From NCBI GenBank assembly GCA_021770065.1, contig JAETRR010000033.1:1-46902 (forward strand): DNA of 46,902 nt, written 5' to 3'. Source of the DNA: Lachnoclostridium sp. Its GTDB lineage: Bacteria > Bacillota > Clostridia > Lachnospirales > Lachnospiraceae. Position 1 is the first letter of the stretch. Each line of letters opens with the position of its first letter. This document shows positions 1-9,195 of this stretch, one piece after another. Below the pieces are notes generated by a model, which was not told where the DNA came from, searched no databases, and saw nothing but the letters and a program-made list of their open reading frames with translations. The position numbers were made by a program, and so were the translations under genes.

Positions 1-1
1 A

Positions 2-76
2 CAGCTTATGGCGGGCGGCGGTGTTGCCCTGATCGGTATGCAGCTGATCCCCCTGCTGGCCAACCTGTTTAGCTAA
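2..76 (+). CDS. Maff2-family small membrane protein, C-terminal end only
   Basis: Only the last 24 codons are inside the window. They encode a glycine-rich hydrophobic tail (AGGGVALIGMQLIPLLANLF) that ends at a TAA at 74-76. This matches my memory of the Maff2 family, short membrane proteins encoded just before the VirB6-like gene in Tn1549-type elements and possibly VirB2/TrbC pilin-like. The position, 14 bases before a VirB6-like gene, supports this. The start and the N-terminal part lie to the left of the window. Confidence 0.6.
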   Translation, partial: QLMAGGGVALIGMQLIPLLANLFS

Positions 77-90
77 GGCGGGTACTGCTT

Positions 91-960
91 ATGCTGAATA
101 TCCTCGACCAGATCGAACAATGGATTAAGGATTTCCTGATTGAGTGCATCACGGGGAACCTTTCCGGGCTGTTCGACCAGGTAAACGATGCGGTCGGGGA
201 CGTGGCAGTGGATGTGGCAAAGACACCCCAGACATGGAACTCTGGGGTGTTTTCCATGATCCGCTCCCTGTCAGATAACGTGATCGTCCCCATAGCCGGA
301 ATCATACTCACGTTTGTTTTATGCTATGAACTGATCAGCATGATCGTGGAAAAGAACAACATGCACGATTTTGACACGTTCAACATTTTCAAATGGATCT
401 TCAAGGTATATGTTGCGACTTACCTTGTCACCCATACGTTTGACATCACCATGGCGATCTTTGAGCTGTCACAGACAGTCGTGCGGCGGAGCGCCGCCGT
501 GATCACCGGGAACACAAGCATCCAGTTTTCTGCTGTCCTGGGAAGCCTGGCTACCCAGCTTGATACGATGGGGATTGGGGAACTGTTCGGGCTTCTGGTG
601 GAGACTGCCCTGATCCGGATTACTACCCCTATCCTGTCAGTCTGTGTCATGCTGGTGCTGGTGGGGCGCATGGTGGAGATTTATATTTACTGTTCTGTCG
701 GCGCGATCCCCTTCGCTACCATGACCAACCGGGAATGGGGGCAGATGGGGAACAACTACCTGCGGGGGCTGGTGGCTCTGGGATTGCAGGGCTTTTTTAT
801 CATGGTTTGTATTGCCATTTATTCCGCACTGATCGCAGGTATCGGAACCGCGCCCAATATCCACAAGGCAATCTGGAGCTGTGCCGGGTACACCCTGCTC
901 TTATGCTTCTCGCTGTTTAAGACCAGCTCCATCTCCCGCTCCATATTCAATGCACATTAA
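91..960 (+). CDS. VirB6/TrbL-like conjugation membrane protein
   Basis: A 289-residue polytopic membrane protein, probably the inner-membrane channel component of the conjugative type IV secretion system. Hydrophobic segments are visible near residues 64-87, 100-118, 181-210, 227-255 and 263-277. The N-terminal 60 residues are amphipathic. The loop around residues 211-225 (TNREWGQMGNNYLRGL) resembles the conserved loop of the VirB6-like proteins of Firmicutes ICEs. The neighbours agree: Maff2 just before it and PrgI and VirB4 downstream. The spacer to the next gene is only 11 bases, so they are probably cotranscribed. The family call is by recognition, not by alignment. Confidence 0.8.
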   Translation: MLNILDQIEQWIKDFLIECITGNLSGLFDQVNDAVGDVAVDVAKTPQTWNSGVFSMIRSLSDNVIVPIAGIILTFVLCYELISMIVEKNNMHDFDTFNIFKWIFKVYVATYLVTHTFDITMAIFELSQTVVRRSAAVITGNTSIQFSAVLGSLATQLDTMGIGELFGLLVETALIRITTPILSVCVMLVLVGRMVEIYIYCSVGAIPFATMTNREWGQMGNNYLRGLVALGLQGFFIMVCIAIYSALIAGIGTAPNIHKAIWSCAGYTLLLCFSLFKTSSISRSIFNAH

Positions 961-971
961 AGGGGGCGCTT

Positions 972-1589
972 ATGGGAGAAAGAAGGATGCCGGCGCGTTA
1001 CCGCATGGATGAAACCGGACAGATGCGCCGGACATGGAACGGAAAGCTGCCGGAGGAATTTACTGAAAAAGACATGCTCCTGTTTGCCATAGATACGGAC
1101 ATTCTGGTAAACGGGTGCGTGTCAGCGGAAACACAAAACGCAGTCCGGGAGGCAGGCTACCGTTATGAAAACGGGAACCTCCTGCCCCTGGAAACAAAAA
1201 GAAAGGAGAACACCATGGAAAACCAGAAGAATACGCTGGAAGTCAGCGTCAAGGTCTATCCCCTTCAGGAGAAGGGAGGGAACCTGCTCGCGTTTGCCAG
1301 CGCGACGGTCGGAGGCTGTTTTGCCGTGAACGGGATCCGCGTCATGGACAGCGAAAAAGGAAAATTTGTTGCCATGCCAAGCAGCAAAGGGAAGGACGGC
1401 AAATACCATGACATATGCTGCCCCACCACTGCGGAAATGCGCCAGGCGATCAATACGGCTGTCCTGGGGGAATACCAGAAAGCGGTAGAAAAACCTTCCC
1501 TGCGCGGGGCGCTTCAAAATGCGGCAAAAGAAGCTGCCGCGCGTCCGGCACCGGATGTACAGAGATCGGCGGACAAAGGGGCACGTTAA
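972..1589 (+). CDS. SpoVG-like protein with an in-frame N-terminal extension
   Basis: The open frame has 205 codons and two parts. Residues 1-81 (from ATG 972, behind AAAGGGGG) are an unrecognised charged segment. Residues 82-205 begin at ATG 1215 and contain a SpoVG-type domain (roughly residues 90-170, with the FAVNGIRVMDSEKGKFVAMPS core). SpoVG proteins are small RNA/DNA-binding regulators, and ICE copies are usually about 120 residues, the size of the second part alone. An AAGGAG at 1203-1208, 6 bases before ATG 1215, is a good independent ribosome site. So either this is a fusion, or two products are made from one frame. The C-terminal part carries KPSLRGAL (1491-1514), a motif shared with four other proteins here. 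Confidence 0.75.
   Translation: MGERRMPARYRMDETGQMRRTWNGKLPEEFTEKDMLLFAIDTDILVNGCVSAETQNAVREAGYRYENGNLLPLETKRKENTMENQKNTLEVSVKVYPLQEKGGNLLAFASATVGGCFAVNGIRVMDSEKGKFVAMPSSKGKDGKYHDICCPTTAEMRQAINTAVLGEYQKAVEKPSLRGALQNAAKEAAARPAPDVQRSADKGAR
1203..1217 (+). promoter_or_regulatory. Internal ribosome binding site and ATG for the SpoVG-like domain
   Basis: AAGGAG lies 6 bases before an in-frame ATG at 1215-1217, inside the longer open frame that starts at 972. Initiation here would give a 124-residue protein of normal SpoVG-family length. Confidence 0.55.
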
Positions 1590-1631
1590 GGAATCCGTCC
1601 GGATACCGGGCGGAAAAAGGAGGAGATGAAC

Positions 1632-2147
1632 ATGGAATATCCGGAAATCTATAAACTTTCCGCAGCGGAAGCGCGGGCCAGAGGGGAAACTGACCTGTTC
1701 AGGGCTTCCCAAAAACTGAACATTGCGTGTAAACATGCGGTAGAGACAGCAATCCGGGAAAATTTTGACGGCTTCCACCTGAAAGGCTGCTGTATCGAAC
1801 CGGTGATCGCGGAATACGGCATTGACCGGGTGGACTGGGTTCTGGCAAACACTGTCCAGACGAAGATGTCTGACGGGCGTTTTTCCAGAGATAACAAGGT
1901 ATGGGCTGGGACATTCCCGATCCCAGGGAGTGATAATTCTGTCTTTGAGCCGCGTCTGGATTATGTTGTGGAGAGCCACCCGGCTGTGCTGGACGGTTTT
2001 ATCGGTCTTGTACGCCGGGAGCGTGACAGGGAAAAGGCGCTGCCGGAGGTGGAAAAGCCAAAACCTTCGATCCGGGCGCAGTTATCCGCACCACCCGCAG
2101 CCGTGGAAAAGCCCCAGGCAAAAAACAGAGACCGGGAGGTGAGGTAG
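1632..2147 (+). CDS. DUF3849-family mobile-element protein
   Basis: A 171-residue protein of unknown function. The block ASQKLNIACKHAVETAI, followed by an FDGFHLKG segment and WVLANTVQ...DGRFSRDNKVWA, is typical of DUF3849, a family found in Firmicutes conjugative elements. I chose ATG 1632 over ATG 1626 because the GGAGG at 1619-1623 is 8 bases from the former and only 2 from the latter. The tail carries KPSIRAQL (2061-2084), then a proline/alanine- and charge-rich end. This motif recurs in four other proteins of the element. It lies in the channel operon, one base before the PrgI gene. Confidence 0.75.
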   Translation: MEYPEIYKLSAAEARARGETDLFRASQKLNIACKHAVETAIRENFDGFHLKGCCIEPVIAEYGIDRVDWVLANTVQTKMSDGRFSRDNKVWAGTFPIPGSDNSVFEPRLDYVVESHPAVLDGFIGLVRRERDREKALPEVEKPKPSIRAQLSAPPAAVEKPQAKNRDREVR

Positions 2148-2148
2148 C

Positions 2149-2571
2149 ATGGCATTTGTACCCGTGCCAAAGGATCTGACGAAAGTAAAGACCAAGGTGG
2201 CTCTGAACCTGACAAAACGGCAGCTGGTATGCTTTAGCCTGGGCGGGCTTATCGGGATCCCGGCTTACCTTTTCAGCCGCGGCAGCATCGGAAATGAATC
2301 AGCGGCACTTTTAATGATCGGCCTCATGCTGCCATTTTTTGCGTTCGGCATTTATGAAAAAGACGGGCAGCCACTGGAAAAAGTGCTGAGGAATTTTATC
2401 AATGTATCATTCCTGCGGCCGCCGGCCCGGCCTTACCGTACCAACAATGGCTATGCCGCGCTCATGCGGCAGGCGGAATTTGATAAGGAGGCAGAAAAGA
2501 TTGAAAACAAAACAGCAGGCAAAACAGGAAAAGGCCCTGCAGGCCGCAAAAAACCAGTACAAAAAAGATAA
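2149..2571 (+). CDS. PrgI-family conjugation membrane protein
   Basis: A 140-residue protein of the PrgI family, a small membrane component encoded directly before VirB4 in Gram-positive conjugation systems. The N-terminus (VPVPKDLTKVKTKVALNLTK) and the two hydrophobic segments that follow (about residues 27-45 and 53-69) are characteristic. The C-terminal 30 residues are lysine-rich and cytosolic in character. The gene overlaps the VirB4 start by 71 bases, which suggests translational coupling. Confidence 0.88.
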   Translation: MAFVPVPKDLTKVKTKVALNLTKRQLVCFSLGGLIGIPAYLFSRGSIGNESAALLMIGLMLPFFAFGIYEKDGQPLEKVLRNFINVSFLRPPARPYRTNNGYAALMRQAEFDKEAEKIENKTAGKTGKGPAGRKKPVQKR

Positions 2572-4966
2572 AGCAGACTTAAAAGCCCTCCGGCTTTCCC
2601 CGGAGGGGAAGCTGACGGGCAGGGAGAAAAAACGCCTTGCCGCTTCTATTAAAAAAGCAAAACGTGACGGACGGATCCCAAAATCCGCACAGGAGACGAT
2701 CCCTTACCAGGAAATGCGGCAGGACGGGATCTGCGCCGCAGGCGGGAACTACTACACGAAACAAATCGAGTTTTTAGACATCAATTACCAGCTGGCACAG
2801 AATGAGGACAAGAACATCATCTTCGAGAACTGGTGCGATTTCCTCAATTATTTTGACGCATCCATCCGCTTCCAGCTTTCTTTCCTGAACCAGAAGGCAG
2901 ATATGGAGAAGTTTAAAAAATCCATTGAGATCCCGGAACAGGACGACATGTTCAATGAGATCCGGCGCGAATATGCCGGTATGCTGCGCGGGCAGCTCTC
3001 AAGGGGCAACAATGGGCTGACAAAGACAAAATACATTACATTTGGCATTGAGGCGGACGACATCAAGGCGGCAAAGACCCGGCTGGAACGGATTGAAGCT
3101 GACATCCTTGCAAATTTCAAGGTGCTGGGGGTGAAAGCAAGGTCACTGGACGGATATGAACGGCTCTCCATCCTGCACCAGATGTTCCACCCTGCCGGGG
3201 AAAGAAAATTCCACTTCTCCTGGGACGCGATCTGGAAAACAGGGCTTTCCAGCAAGGATTTTATCGCGCCGGACAGTTTCACCTTCCAGAACGGGCAGTA
3301 TTTCAAGATCGGGCAGACCTATAGCGCGGTTTCATTTTTGCAGATATTAGCGCCGGAACTGACTGACCGTATGCTGGCGGATTTCCTCGATCTGGAGAAC
3401 AGCATGGTGGTCACGCTGCATATCCAGTCCATTGACCAGAGCGCGGCGATAAAGACCGTGAAGCGCAAGCTGACCGACCTGGATAAAATGCGGATCGAGG
3501 AGCAGAAAAAGGCAGTACGGGCAGGATATGACATGGACATCATCCCGACCGACCTTGCCACTTACGGAAATGAAGCCAAGTCACTGCTTGAGGATTTGCA
3601 GAGCCGTAATGAGCGTATGTTCCTTGTTACGATCCTTTTAATGAACACGGCGGCAAAACGGCAGAAACTGGAAAACAATGTGTTCCAGGCGGCCGGGATT
3701 GCCCAGAAATACAACTGCGCCCTGCGCCGGCTAAGCTACCAGCAGGAACAGGGCTTTATGTCCTCTCTCCCGCTGGGTGTGAACCGTGTGGAGATACAGA
3801 GAGGGCTTACCACCAGCAGCACGGCAATCTTCGTGCCGTTCACTACCCAGGAGCTTTTCCAGTCCGGGGAATCGCTGTATTACGGCGTCAATGCCCTTTC
3901 CAACAACCTAATCATGTGCGACCGGAAAAAGTTAAAGAACCCCAACGGCCTGATACTGGGAACTCCCGGTGCAGGAAAATCCTTCTCTGCAAAAAGGGAG
4001 ATTACCAATGCTTTTCTGATCACAACGGATGATATCGCCATTATTGATCCGGAAGCGGAATATTCGCCGCTGGTGACAGCGCTGGGCGGACAGGTCATTA
4101 AGGTCTCCCCCACTTCCAGCCAGTATATCAACCCCATGGATATTAACCTGAATTACAGTGAGGATGACGACCCTCTGATCTTAAAGAGTGATTTTATCCT
4201 CTCCCTTATGGAACTGATGATGGGGAAGGTGGAGCCGGACGAAAAGAGTATCATTGACCAATGCCTGCGCCGGGTTTATCACCGCTTTTTTGACGACCCC
4301 GTGCCGGAGAAAATGCCGATCTTGCAGGATTTATATAATGAGATCGAAAAATACGGCGGTGAGCGGGCGCGGCATGTGGTGGACTGCATGGCCATCTATG
4401 TAACCGGCTCCTTAAATGTGTTTAACCACCGGACAAATGTGGATATCCAGTCCCGCATTGTCTGTTATGACATCAAGGAACTGGGAAAACAGCTGAAAAA
4501 GCTGGGGATGCTGGTAGTGCAGGATCAGGTCTGGGGGCGCGTCACAGTGAACCGGGAAGTCCATAAGTCCACCCGGCTCTATGTTGATGAATTCCACCTT
4601 TTACTGAAAGAGGAACAGACTGCCGCTTATTCGGTGGAGATCTGGAAGCGTTTCCGGAAGTGGGGCGGGATTCCGACCGGTATTACACAAAATGTAAAGG
4701 ATCTTCTTTCTTCCAGGGAGATCGAGAATATCTTTGAAAACAGCGATTTCATTTATATGCTCAACCAGGCCGCCGGCGACCGGCAGATTCTGGCGAAACA
4801 GCTGAACATCTCCCCGCACCAGCTTTCCTATGTGACCAATTCCAACGCCGGTGAGGGGCTTTTGTTTTACGGGAATGTGATCATACCCTTTATCGACCAT
4901 TTCCCGAAACAGACCCATTTGTATCAATTACTAACAACAAGGCCCGAAGATCTGGCAAAGGCTTGA
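2501..4966 (+). CDS. VirB4/TrbE-type conjugation ATPase
   Basis: The motor ATPase of the mating channel, acting at the cytoplasmic face of the membrane. I place the start at TTG 2501, 9 bases after AAGGAGG (2485-2491), giving 821 residues, a normal VirB4 length; the ATG at 2402 has no such site. The N-terminal 50 residues are very lysine-rich. The Walker A motif GTPGAGKS is near residue 487, and Walker B (RLYVDEFHLLL) is near residue 693. Just after it, the FRKWGGIPTGITQNVKDLLSS stretch fits the conserved VirB4 C-terminal domain. The gene is intact and sits between PrgI and a DUF6674-like gene, the usual order. Confidence 0.95.
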   Translation: MKTKQQAKQEKALQAAKNQYKKDKADLKALRLSPEGKLTGREKKRLAASIKKAKRDGRIPKSAQETIPYQEMRQDGICAAGGNYYTKQIEFLDINYQLAQNEDKNIIFENWCDFLNYFDASIRFQLSFLNQKADMEKFKKSIEIPEQDDMFNEIRREYAGMLRGQLSRGNNGLTKTKYITFGIEADDIKAAKTRLERIEADILANFKVLGVKARSLDGYERLSILHQMFHPAGERKFHFSWDAIWKTGLSSKDFIAPDSFTFQNGQYFKIGQTYSAVSFLQILAPELTDRMLADFLDLENSMVVTLHIQSIDQSAAIKTVKRKLTDLDKMRIEEQKKAVRAGYDMDIIPTDLATYGNEAKSLLEDLQSRNERMFLVTILLMNTAAKRQKLENNVFQAAGIAQKYNCALRRLSYQQEQGFMSSLPLGVNRVEIQRGLTTSSTAIFVPFTTQELFQSGESLYYGVNALSNNLIMCDRKKLKNPNGLILGTPGAGKSFSAKREITNAFLITTDDIAIIDPEAEYSPLVTALGGQVIKVSPTSSQYINPMDINLNYSEDDDPLILKSDFILSLMELMMGKVEPDEKSIIDQCLRRVYHRFFDDPVPEKMPILQDLYNEIEKYGGERARHVVDCMAIYVTGSLNVFNHRTNVDIQSRIVCYDIKELGKQLKKLGMLVVQDQVWGRVTVNREVHKSTRLYVDEFHLLLKEEQTAAYSVEIWKRFRKWGGIPTGITQNVKDLLSSREIENIFENSDFIYMLNQAAGDRQILAKQLNISPHQLSYVTNSNAGEGLLFYGNVIIPFIDHFPKQTHLYQLLTTRPEDLAKA

Positions 4967-4996
4967 TAAAACAGCAGCGGAAAGGAGGGCGCAATA

Positions 4997-5902
4997 ATGA
5001 ATGAGAGCAGCGCACAGGGCGCACAGCTTATGGAAAATGATGCTGTCCGGCAGTTTTATAAACTGCTGATGGAGAACCGCCCAGAAGCTGGACAGGATTA
5101 TTCCATTATGCTCTGGCAGATGGAGCATATGGCGGAACAGCTTCAGGCGGCAGCCCGCGAACTGGCCCAGGCCAGGGAACAGCTTGCCAAAATGCAGGAA
5201 AGCCCGGAAAAAGGTTTTGTCTCCCGCACCATAGACGCGGCAGATAGCCGGATCCATGCCATGCAGGAAGGGATCATGGGATTAAAGGAACGACTCATAG
5301 CAGGAGCCAGGGATGCGGTCGCCGGTGCAAAACAGGCAGGCGTAAAAGCCCTGGATAAAGCAGTTTCCGCAATCGGGGTAAAAAAAGCACTGGAGGCCAT
5401 GCAGAAAAATCTGTCCTGTTCCATTACCGAAGTTAAGCAGTCTATTGAGAAAGTGGAGGCTGTAGGAAAGGAACTGCGGAGCGTGGGCGGACATTTAAAG
5501 AACGCAGGCCGCGCCGCTGTCGGAAAAGAGATGACGGCGGTGGACGGTGGCACTGAGGGACGTTTCCAGGCGGCTGTCCTTACCCCGCTCCGCACGGAGC
5601 GGAATATCCTGAACAAACTGAATAATCTGACCCTTGCCGCTATTGGCAGCGTAGAACGGCTGGAACAGGCGGCAGGAAAAGAACTGCCGGAAGTGGACGC
5701 AGCTGCTGTCGATACGGACATCAGGGAAGGACAGAAAGAAACCGCCGCTATAGACGAACCGGAACCGCAGCCGGATGAAATGAAGGAAACAGAAGAAAAA
5801 CCTTCCGTGCTGAAAGACTTAAAAGAGAAGAAAACTCTCGCTGCCGCCCATACAGCCCCTGCACCGGATAAAGGACGGAAAGCACAGGAGGCGGCATTAT
5901 GA
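4997..5902 (+). CDS. DUF6674-like coiled-coil protein of the transfer operon
   Basis: A 301-residue soluble protein. An N-terminal segment (VRQFYKLLMENRPEAGQDY) resembles DUF6674 proteins, which follow VirB4 in related ICEs. The middle is alanine-, lysine- and glutamate-rich and probably coiled coil (about residues 35-60 and 130-160). The last 60 residues are acidic and then carry KPSVLKDL (5798-5821) and a lysine-rich tail, the motif shared with four other proteins of this window. No enzymatic motif is visible. Its stop overlaps the start of the wall-hydrolase gene by 4 bases. Confidence 0.65.
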   Translation: MNESSAQGAQLMENDAVRQFYKLLMENRPEAGQDYSIMLWQMEHMAEQLQAAARELAQAREQLAKMQESPEKGFVSRTIDAADSRIHAMQEGIMGLKERLIAGARDAVAGAKQAGVKALDKAVSAIGVKKALEAMQKNLSCSITEVKQSIEKVEAVGKELRSVGGHLKNAGRAAVGKEMTAVDGGTEGRFQAAVLTPLRTERNILNKLNNLTLAAIGSVERLEQAAGKELPEVDAAAVDTDIREGQKETAAIDEPEPQPDEMKETEEKPSVLKDLKEKKTLAAAHTAPAPDKGRKAQEAAL

Positions 5903-8900
5903 GAGGGCAGGAATTTAAGGTACGGGATAAAAAAGTACAGAAAATGACCCGCAACGGGCTGACGGAGAAGAATCTGACCCAGGGAACACAGCAGCGGATC
6001 AGCAGCCGCCTGGAGGAAGTTTCTTTCATGCAGGAACGGCAGGCGGACACCGCAGCCGGGCACCGATCCCAGGGACGCATACAGACACCAGAAAAGAAAC
6101 AGGAGCCTAAACAGTCGTATCAGCCGCCGGAACTTCTACCGGTTCAGCAGGATGTAAATGACCGTTTTTCAGAGGCCGCTGCACCGGAAATATGGGGGCC
6201 GGCAAACGCCCCTGCTTCCATGCGGGAAGCCGCAGATATTCCGATTTTCCAGGAGAAGCCCCTTCCTGCGGAGGGAAAAGCCATCGGGGATAACCGTGCA
6301 TCCGGAGACAGCCATGCGTCTTCAAAGCCGTCAAAAAGATACCGGCATCCCCCTTCCGGACAGGAAGATGCCAGGGATATGGCCGACACGTTGCCGAAAA
6401 GCGGTTGGGATTCCGAACCAACGGCAGAACCGCAGACAGGAAAAAAAGCGCGGGCGGCGGTAAGACGGCATGTTGAAGCGGCTGCACCCGTTCCGGGCAA
6501 AGATACCGAACCGGATGCCGTGCCGGGGAACGGAATTCCCTCGCATTCCCCGCCGCTCCATGAAACCGGGCGGTTGCAATTCGGGCCGGGGGAAAAGAAT
6601 GGAGAAGCGGAAAAAGGACGGACGACAGTAAAAAAGAAAATGGCAGTAAAGTTTTCTGCCAATGCTGAAAGACCAACAGATGGAAACCTGCCGGAATCTG
6701 ACACGGAAACAAACGAATCCGGACGGCTCCGGTTCGGCCATAGGGAAGGGAAGGAGGTAAATCCCCAGAGCCGGGCAGAAACAAAAAAAGAGCAGGCAGA
6801 TCCCAAAGACCGCACAGCGTTAAAAAAGAAGCAGGCACGGCGGTTTGCTTCCGATGCGGCAAAGCCGGAGCAAAAAGGCATAGAAAAGGGACTGGGGACA
6901 GCTCCTGTGCCCCAGGAATCTGGACGGCTCCGATTTGAACATGAGGATAACAGGACAGGGGAACCTTCTGGAAAACGGACAAAAGAAAAGCAGAGGCTGG
7001 CGGCAAAGTTTTCGGCTGAAGAAAAGGGGGCGGAAAGCCCGCCCCGTCTGCAATATGACCGGAGCGAACTGCCGCCGCAGGAACGTAAGAATGCCGCCGC
7101 AGGAAAAAACAGTGTGCCGGAGACGGAAAAAACACCGGGATTATCCAGGCAGCAGAAGAAATATGAATCGGCACAGAACAAAGCCGAATCAGCCGGGAAA
7201 AAACTGGAAAAGGCGCAGTCCAAACTGCCGACCCGCCGCCGTGCCCGTTTGCAGAAGCAGTATGACAATGAATCCGGAAAGGTAAAGCGCCGGCTACAGT
7301 TTGAAACAGAGGCCATACCGGAATATGAAAAGCCGCCGCTGCCGAAACGGGCGGTGACAGCTCTGCGGCGGACGGCTGTGACCACTGCTTCCTTAAAGCT
7401 GCACCAGAAGATCCGGGAAACGGAACGGGACAACGTGGGCGTGGAGGCGGCTCATAAGGCAGAGTTTACGGCGGAACGAGCCGGAGGACGGTTTCTCCGC
7501 TGGAACAAGCGCAGGCTGCACGATAAGCCTTACCGGGAAGTGCGCCGCGCGGAAAAACGTCTGGCAAAAGCCAACGTGAACGCGGCCTATCAAAAACTCC
7601 TTCTGGATAACCCGGAATTACAGAAGAAAAAAGCGTTATCCAAATGGATCCAGAAGCAGAAACTGAAACGAAAATATGCCGCCGCGGCAAGGGAGACGGC
7701 GAAAGGTGCAAAGCACACTACCAATGTCCTGACCGCAGCCGGACAGGTGATCCGCGCCATCGCGCAGAAAGTCATCGCCCACAAAGCAGTCCTTGGAATC
7801 ATCGCCGTGGGCGTCCTCATTTTTGCCATGTGCGGCTCCCTGTTTTCTTCCTGCTCCGCCATGCTCACCGGCGTACAGTCGGCAGTGATATCCACCTGTT
7901 ATGTGGCAGAAGATTCGGAAATTGAAAAAAGCGAACTATACTACACCGAACTGGAAACTGACCTGCAAAGGGATATTAACAGTACGGAAGCAAATTATCC
8001 AAATTACGATGAATACCGCTACAACATCGGGGAGATTGGCCATAACCCTTATGAACTGATGGGATACCTTTCAGCGGCCTATGGAGACTTCACTTATACA
8101 CAGGTTCTGGCGGAACTAAATCGGTTATTCGGGGAACAGTACCAGCTCACCCGGACAGAGATCATAGAAACCCGAACCTATATAGATGAAAATGATGAAG
8201 AACAGGAATATGACTGGTATGTTCTCCAGACAACGCTCACTGTGCGCCCTCTTTCGGATATTATCGCGTCGAGCCTTGCGCCAGGCGATCAGACAGACCG
8301 TTATGGTGTATATATGCAGACCTGCGGCAACCGCCAGTGCTATGGAAACCCTTTTGATTTTGCATGGATCCCTTATGTCACCAGCCCATACGGCTACCGG
8401 GTACACCCCACGACCGGGGCAAAAGACCTCCACCGGGGCATTGATATCGGCGTCGCAGTCGGAACCCCGATCAAAGCCGTGCAGGACGGGCGTGTGGTAT
8501 CGGCGGGAAATGCCGGGGACTATGGATTGTGTGTGGTGATCGAAGGAAAAGACGGCTACCAGTCCCGGTACGCCCACTGCTCCACCCTCTCGGTCAGGGC
8601 GGGACAGGAAGTAAAGAAGGGCGATGTTATTGCCGCCGTAGGAAACAGCACCGAGGCGCACTTACATCTGGAAGTCACCCATAACGGTCAGTATTTAAAC
8701 CCTTATTATTATGTGGATAACGGCGGATACAGCTATCTTCCGGGCGGGGGCGCGGCTGGTATGCCCGATTTTGCGGCAAACCCAGGAGCGGCCATGGGTG
8801 ACGGCAGTTTTGAAGCTATGCTTGCAGAAGCGGAAAAATACCTGGGATTCCCTTATGTCTGGGGCGGATCTTCCCCTGCCACTTCCTTTGACTGCTCCGG

Positions 8901-9180
8901 CTATGTGTCGTGGGTTATCAACCATTCCGGCGTAGGAAATGTGGGCAGGCAGACAGCACAGGGGCTTTATAATCTCTGCACTCCGGTTTCCAGGGCAGAC
9001 CTACAGCCGGGGGATCTGGTCTTTTTTACCGGAACCTATTCGGCGGCTACCCCAGTCACCCATGTGGGGATCTATGTAGGCGGCGGGCGCATGATCCACT
9101 GCGGTTCGCCAATTTCTTACGCCAGCCTTGACACAAGCTACTGGTTATCAAAATTCTACAGTGGGGGCCGGCTGCCCTGA
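5899..9180 (+). CDS. Bifunctional M23 peptidase / NlpC-P60 cell-wall hydrolase
   Basis: A 1093-residue protein that probably cuts peptidoglycan locally so the mating channel can cross the wall. Residues 1-620 are hydrophilic, lysine- and glutamate-rich and contain RL(R/Q)F repeats. One membrane segment (about 631-651) follows. The outer part has an M23 metallopeptidase domain (about 830-935; HRGIDIG near 845 and HLHLEV near 922 supply metal ligands) and an NlpC/P60 domain (about 970-1093; catalytic Cys in FDCSGY near 998 and His in VTHVGIYV near 1054). Both catalytic sets look intact. The topology implies a very long cytoplasmic N-terminal arm. The start ATG overlaps the previous stop. Confidence 0.92.
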   Translation: MRGQEFKVRDKKVQKMTRNGLTEKNLTQGTQQRISSRLEEVSFMQERQADTAAGHRSQGRIQTPEKKQEPKQSYQPPELLPVQQDVNDRFSEAAAPEIWGPANAPASMREAADIPIFQEKPLPAEGKAIGDNRASGDSHASSKPSKRYRHPPSGQEDARDMADTLPKSGWDSEPTAEPQTGKKARAAVRRHVEAAAPVPGKDTEPDAVPGNGIPSHSPPLHETGRLQFGPGEKNGEAEKGRTTVKKKMAVKFSANAERPTDGNLPESDTETNESGRLRFGHREGKEVNPQSRAETKKEQADPKDRTALKKKQARRFASDAAKPEQKGIEKGLGTAPVPQESGRLRFEHEDNRTGEPSGKRTKEKQRLAAKFSAEEKGAESPPRLQYDRSELPPQERKNAAAGKNSVPETEKTPGLSRQQKKYESAQNKAESAGKKLEKAQSKLPTRRRARLQKQYDNESGKVKRRLQFETEAIPEYEKPPLPKRAVTALRRTAVTTASLKLHQKIRETERDNVGVEAAHKAEFTAERAGGRFLRWNKRRLHDKPYREVRRAEKRLAKANVNAAYQKLLLDNPELQKKKALSKWIQKQKLKRKYAAAARETAKGAKHTTNVLTAAGQVIRAIAQKVIAHKAVLGIIAVGVLIFAMCGSLFSSCSAMLTGVQSAVISTCYVAEDSEIEKSELYYTELETDLQRDINSTEANYPNYDEYRYNIGEIGHNPYELMGYLSAAYGDFTYTQVLAELNRLFGEQYQLTRTEIIETRTYIDENDEEQEYDWYVLQTTLTVRPLSDIIASSLAPGDQTDRYGVYMQTCGNRQCYGNPFDFAWIPYVTSPYGYRVHPTTGAKDLHRGIDIGVAVGTPIKAVQDGRVVSAGNAGDYGLCVVIEGKDGYQSRYAHCSTLSVRAGQEVKKGDVIAAVGNSTEAHLHLEVTHNGQYLNPYYYVDNGGYSYLPGGGAAGMPDFAANPGAAMGDGSFEAMLAEAEKYLGFPYVWGGSSPATSFDCSGYVSWVINHSGVGNVGRQTAQGLYNLCTPVSRADLQPGDLVFFTGTYSAATPVTHVGIYVGGGRMIHCGSPISYASLDTSYWLSKFYSGGRLP
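6562..7302 (+). repeat. RL(R/Q)F repeats in the cytoplasmic arm of the wall hydrolase
   Basis: Five copies of a short protein motif occur at irregular spacing: ETGRLQFG (from 6562), ESGRLRFG (6715), ESGRLRFE (6916), PPRLQYD (7039) and KRRLQFE (7285). The first three are followed by a lysine-rich patch and a KFSA or RFAS word. They look like degenerate repeats of a peptide binding motif rather than a folded domain. Confidence 0.7.
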
Positions 9181-9195
9181 AAGGAGGAAATTACA

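Noticed and set aside
5143..7433. Long minus-strand frames of 300-430 codons opposite the DUF6674-like and hydrolase genes
   Set aside because: They mirror GC-rich third positions and charged codons of the + strand genes, have no ribosome sites and give low-complexity Ser/Phe/Arg-rich products.
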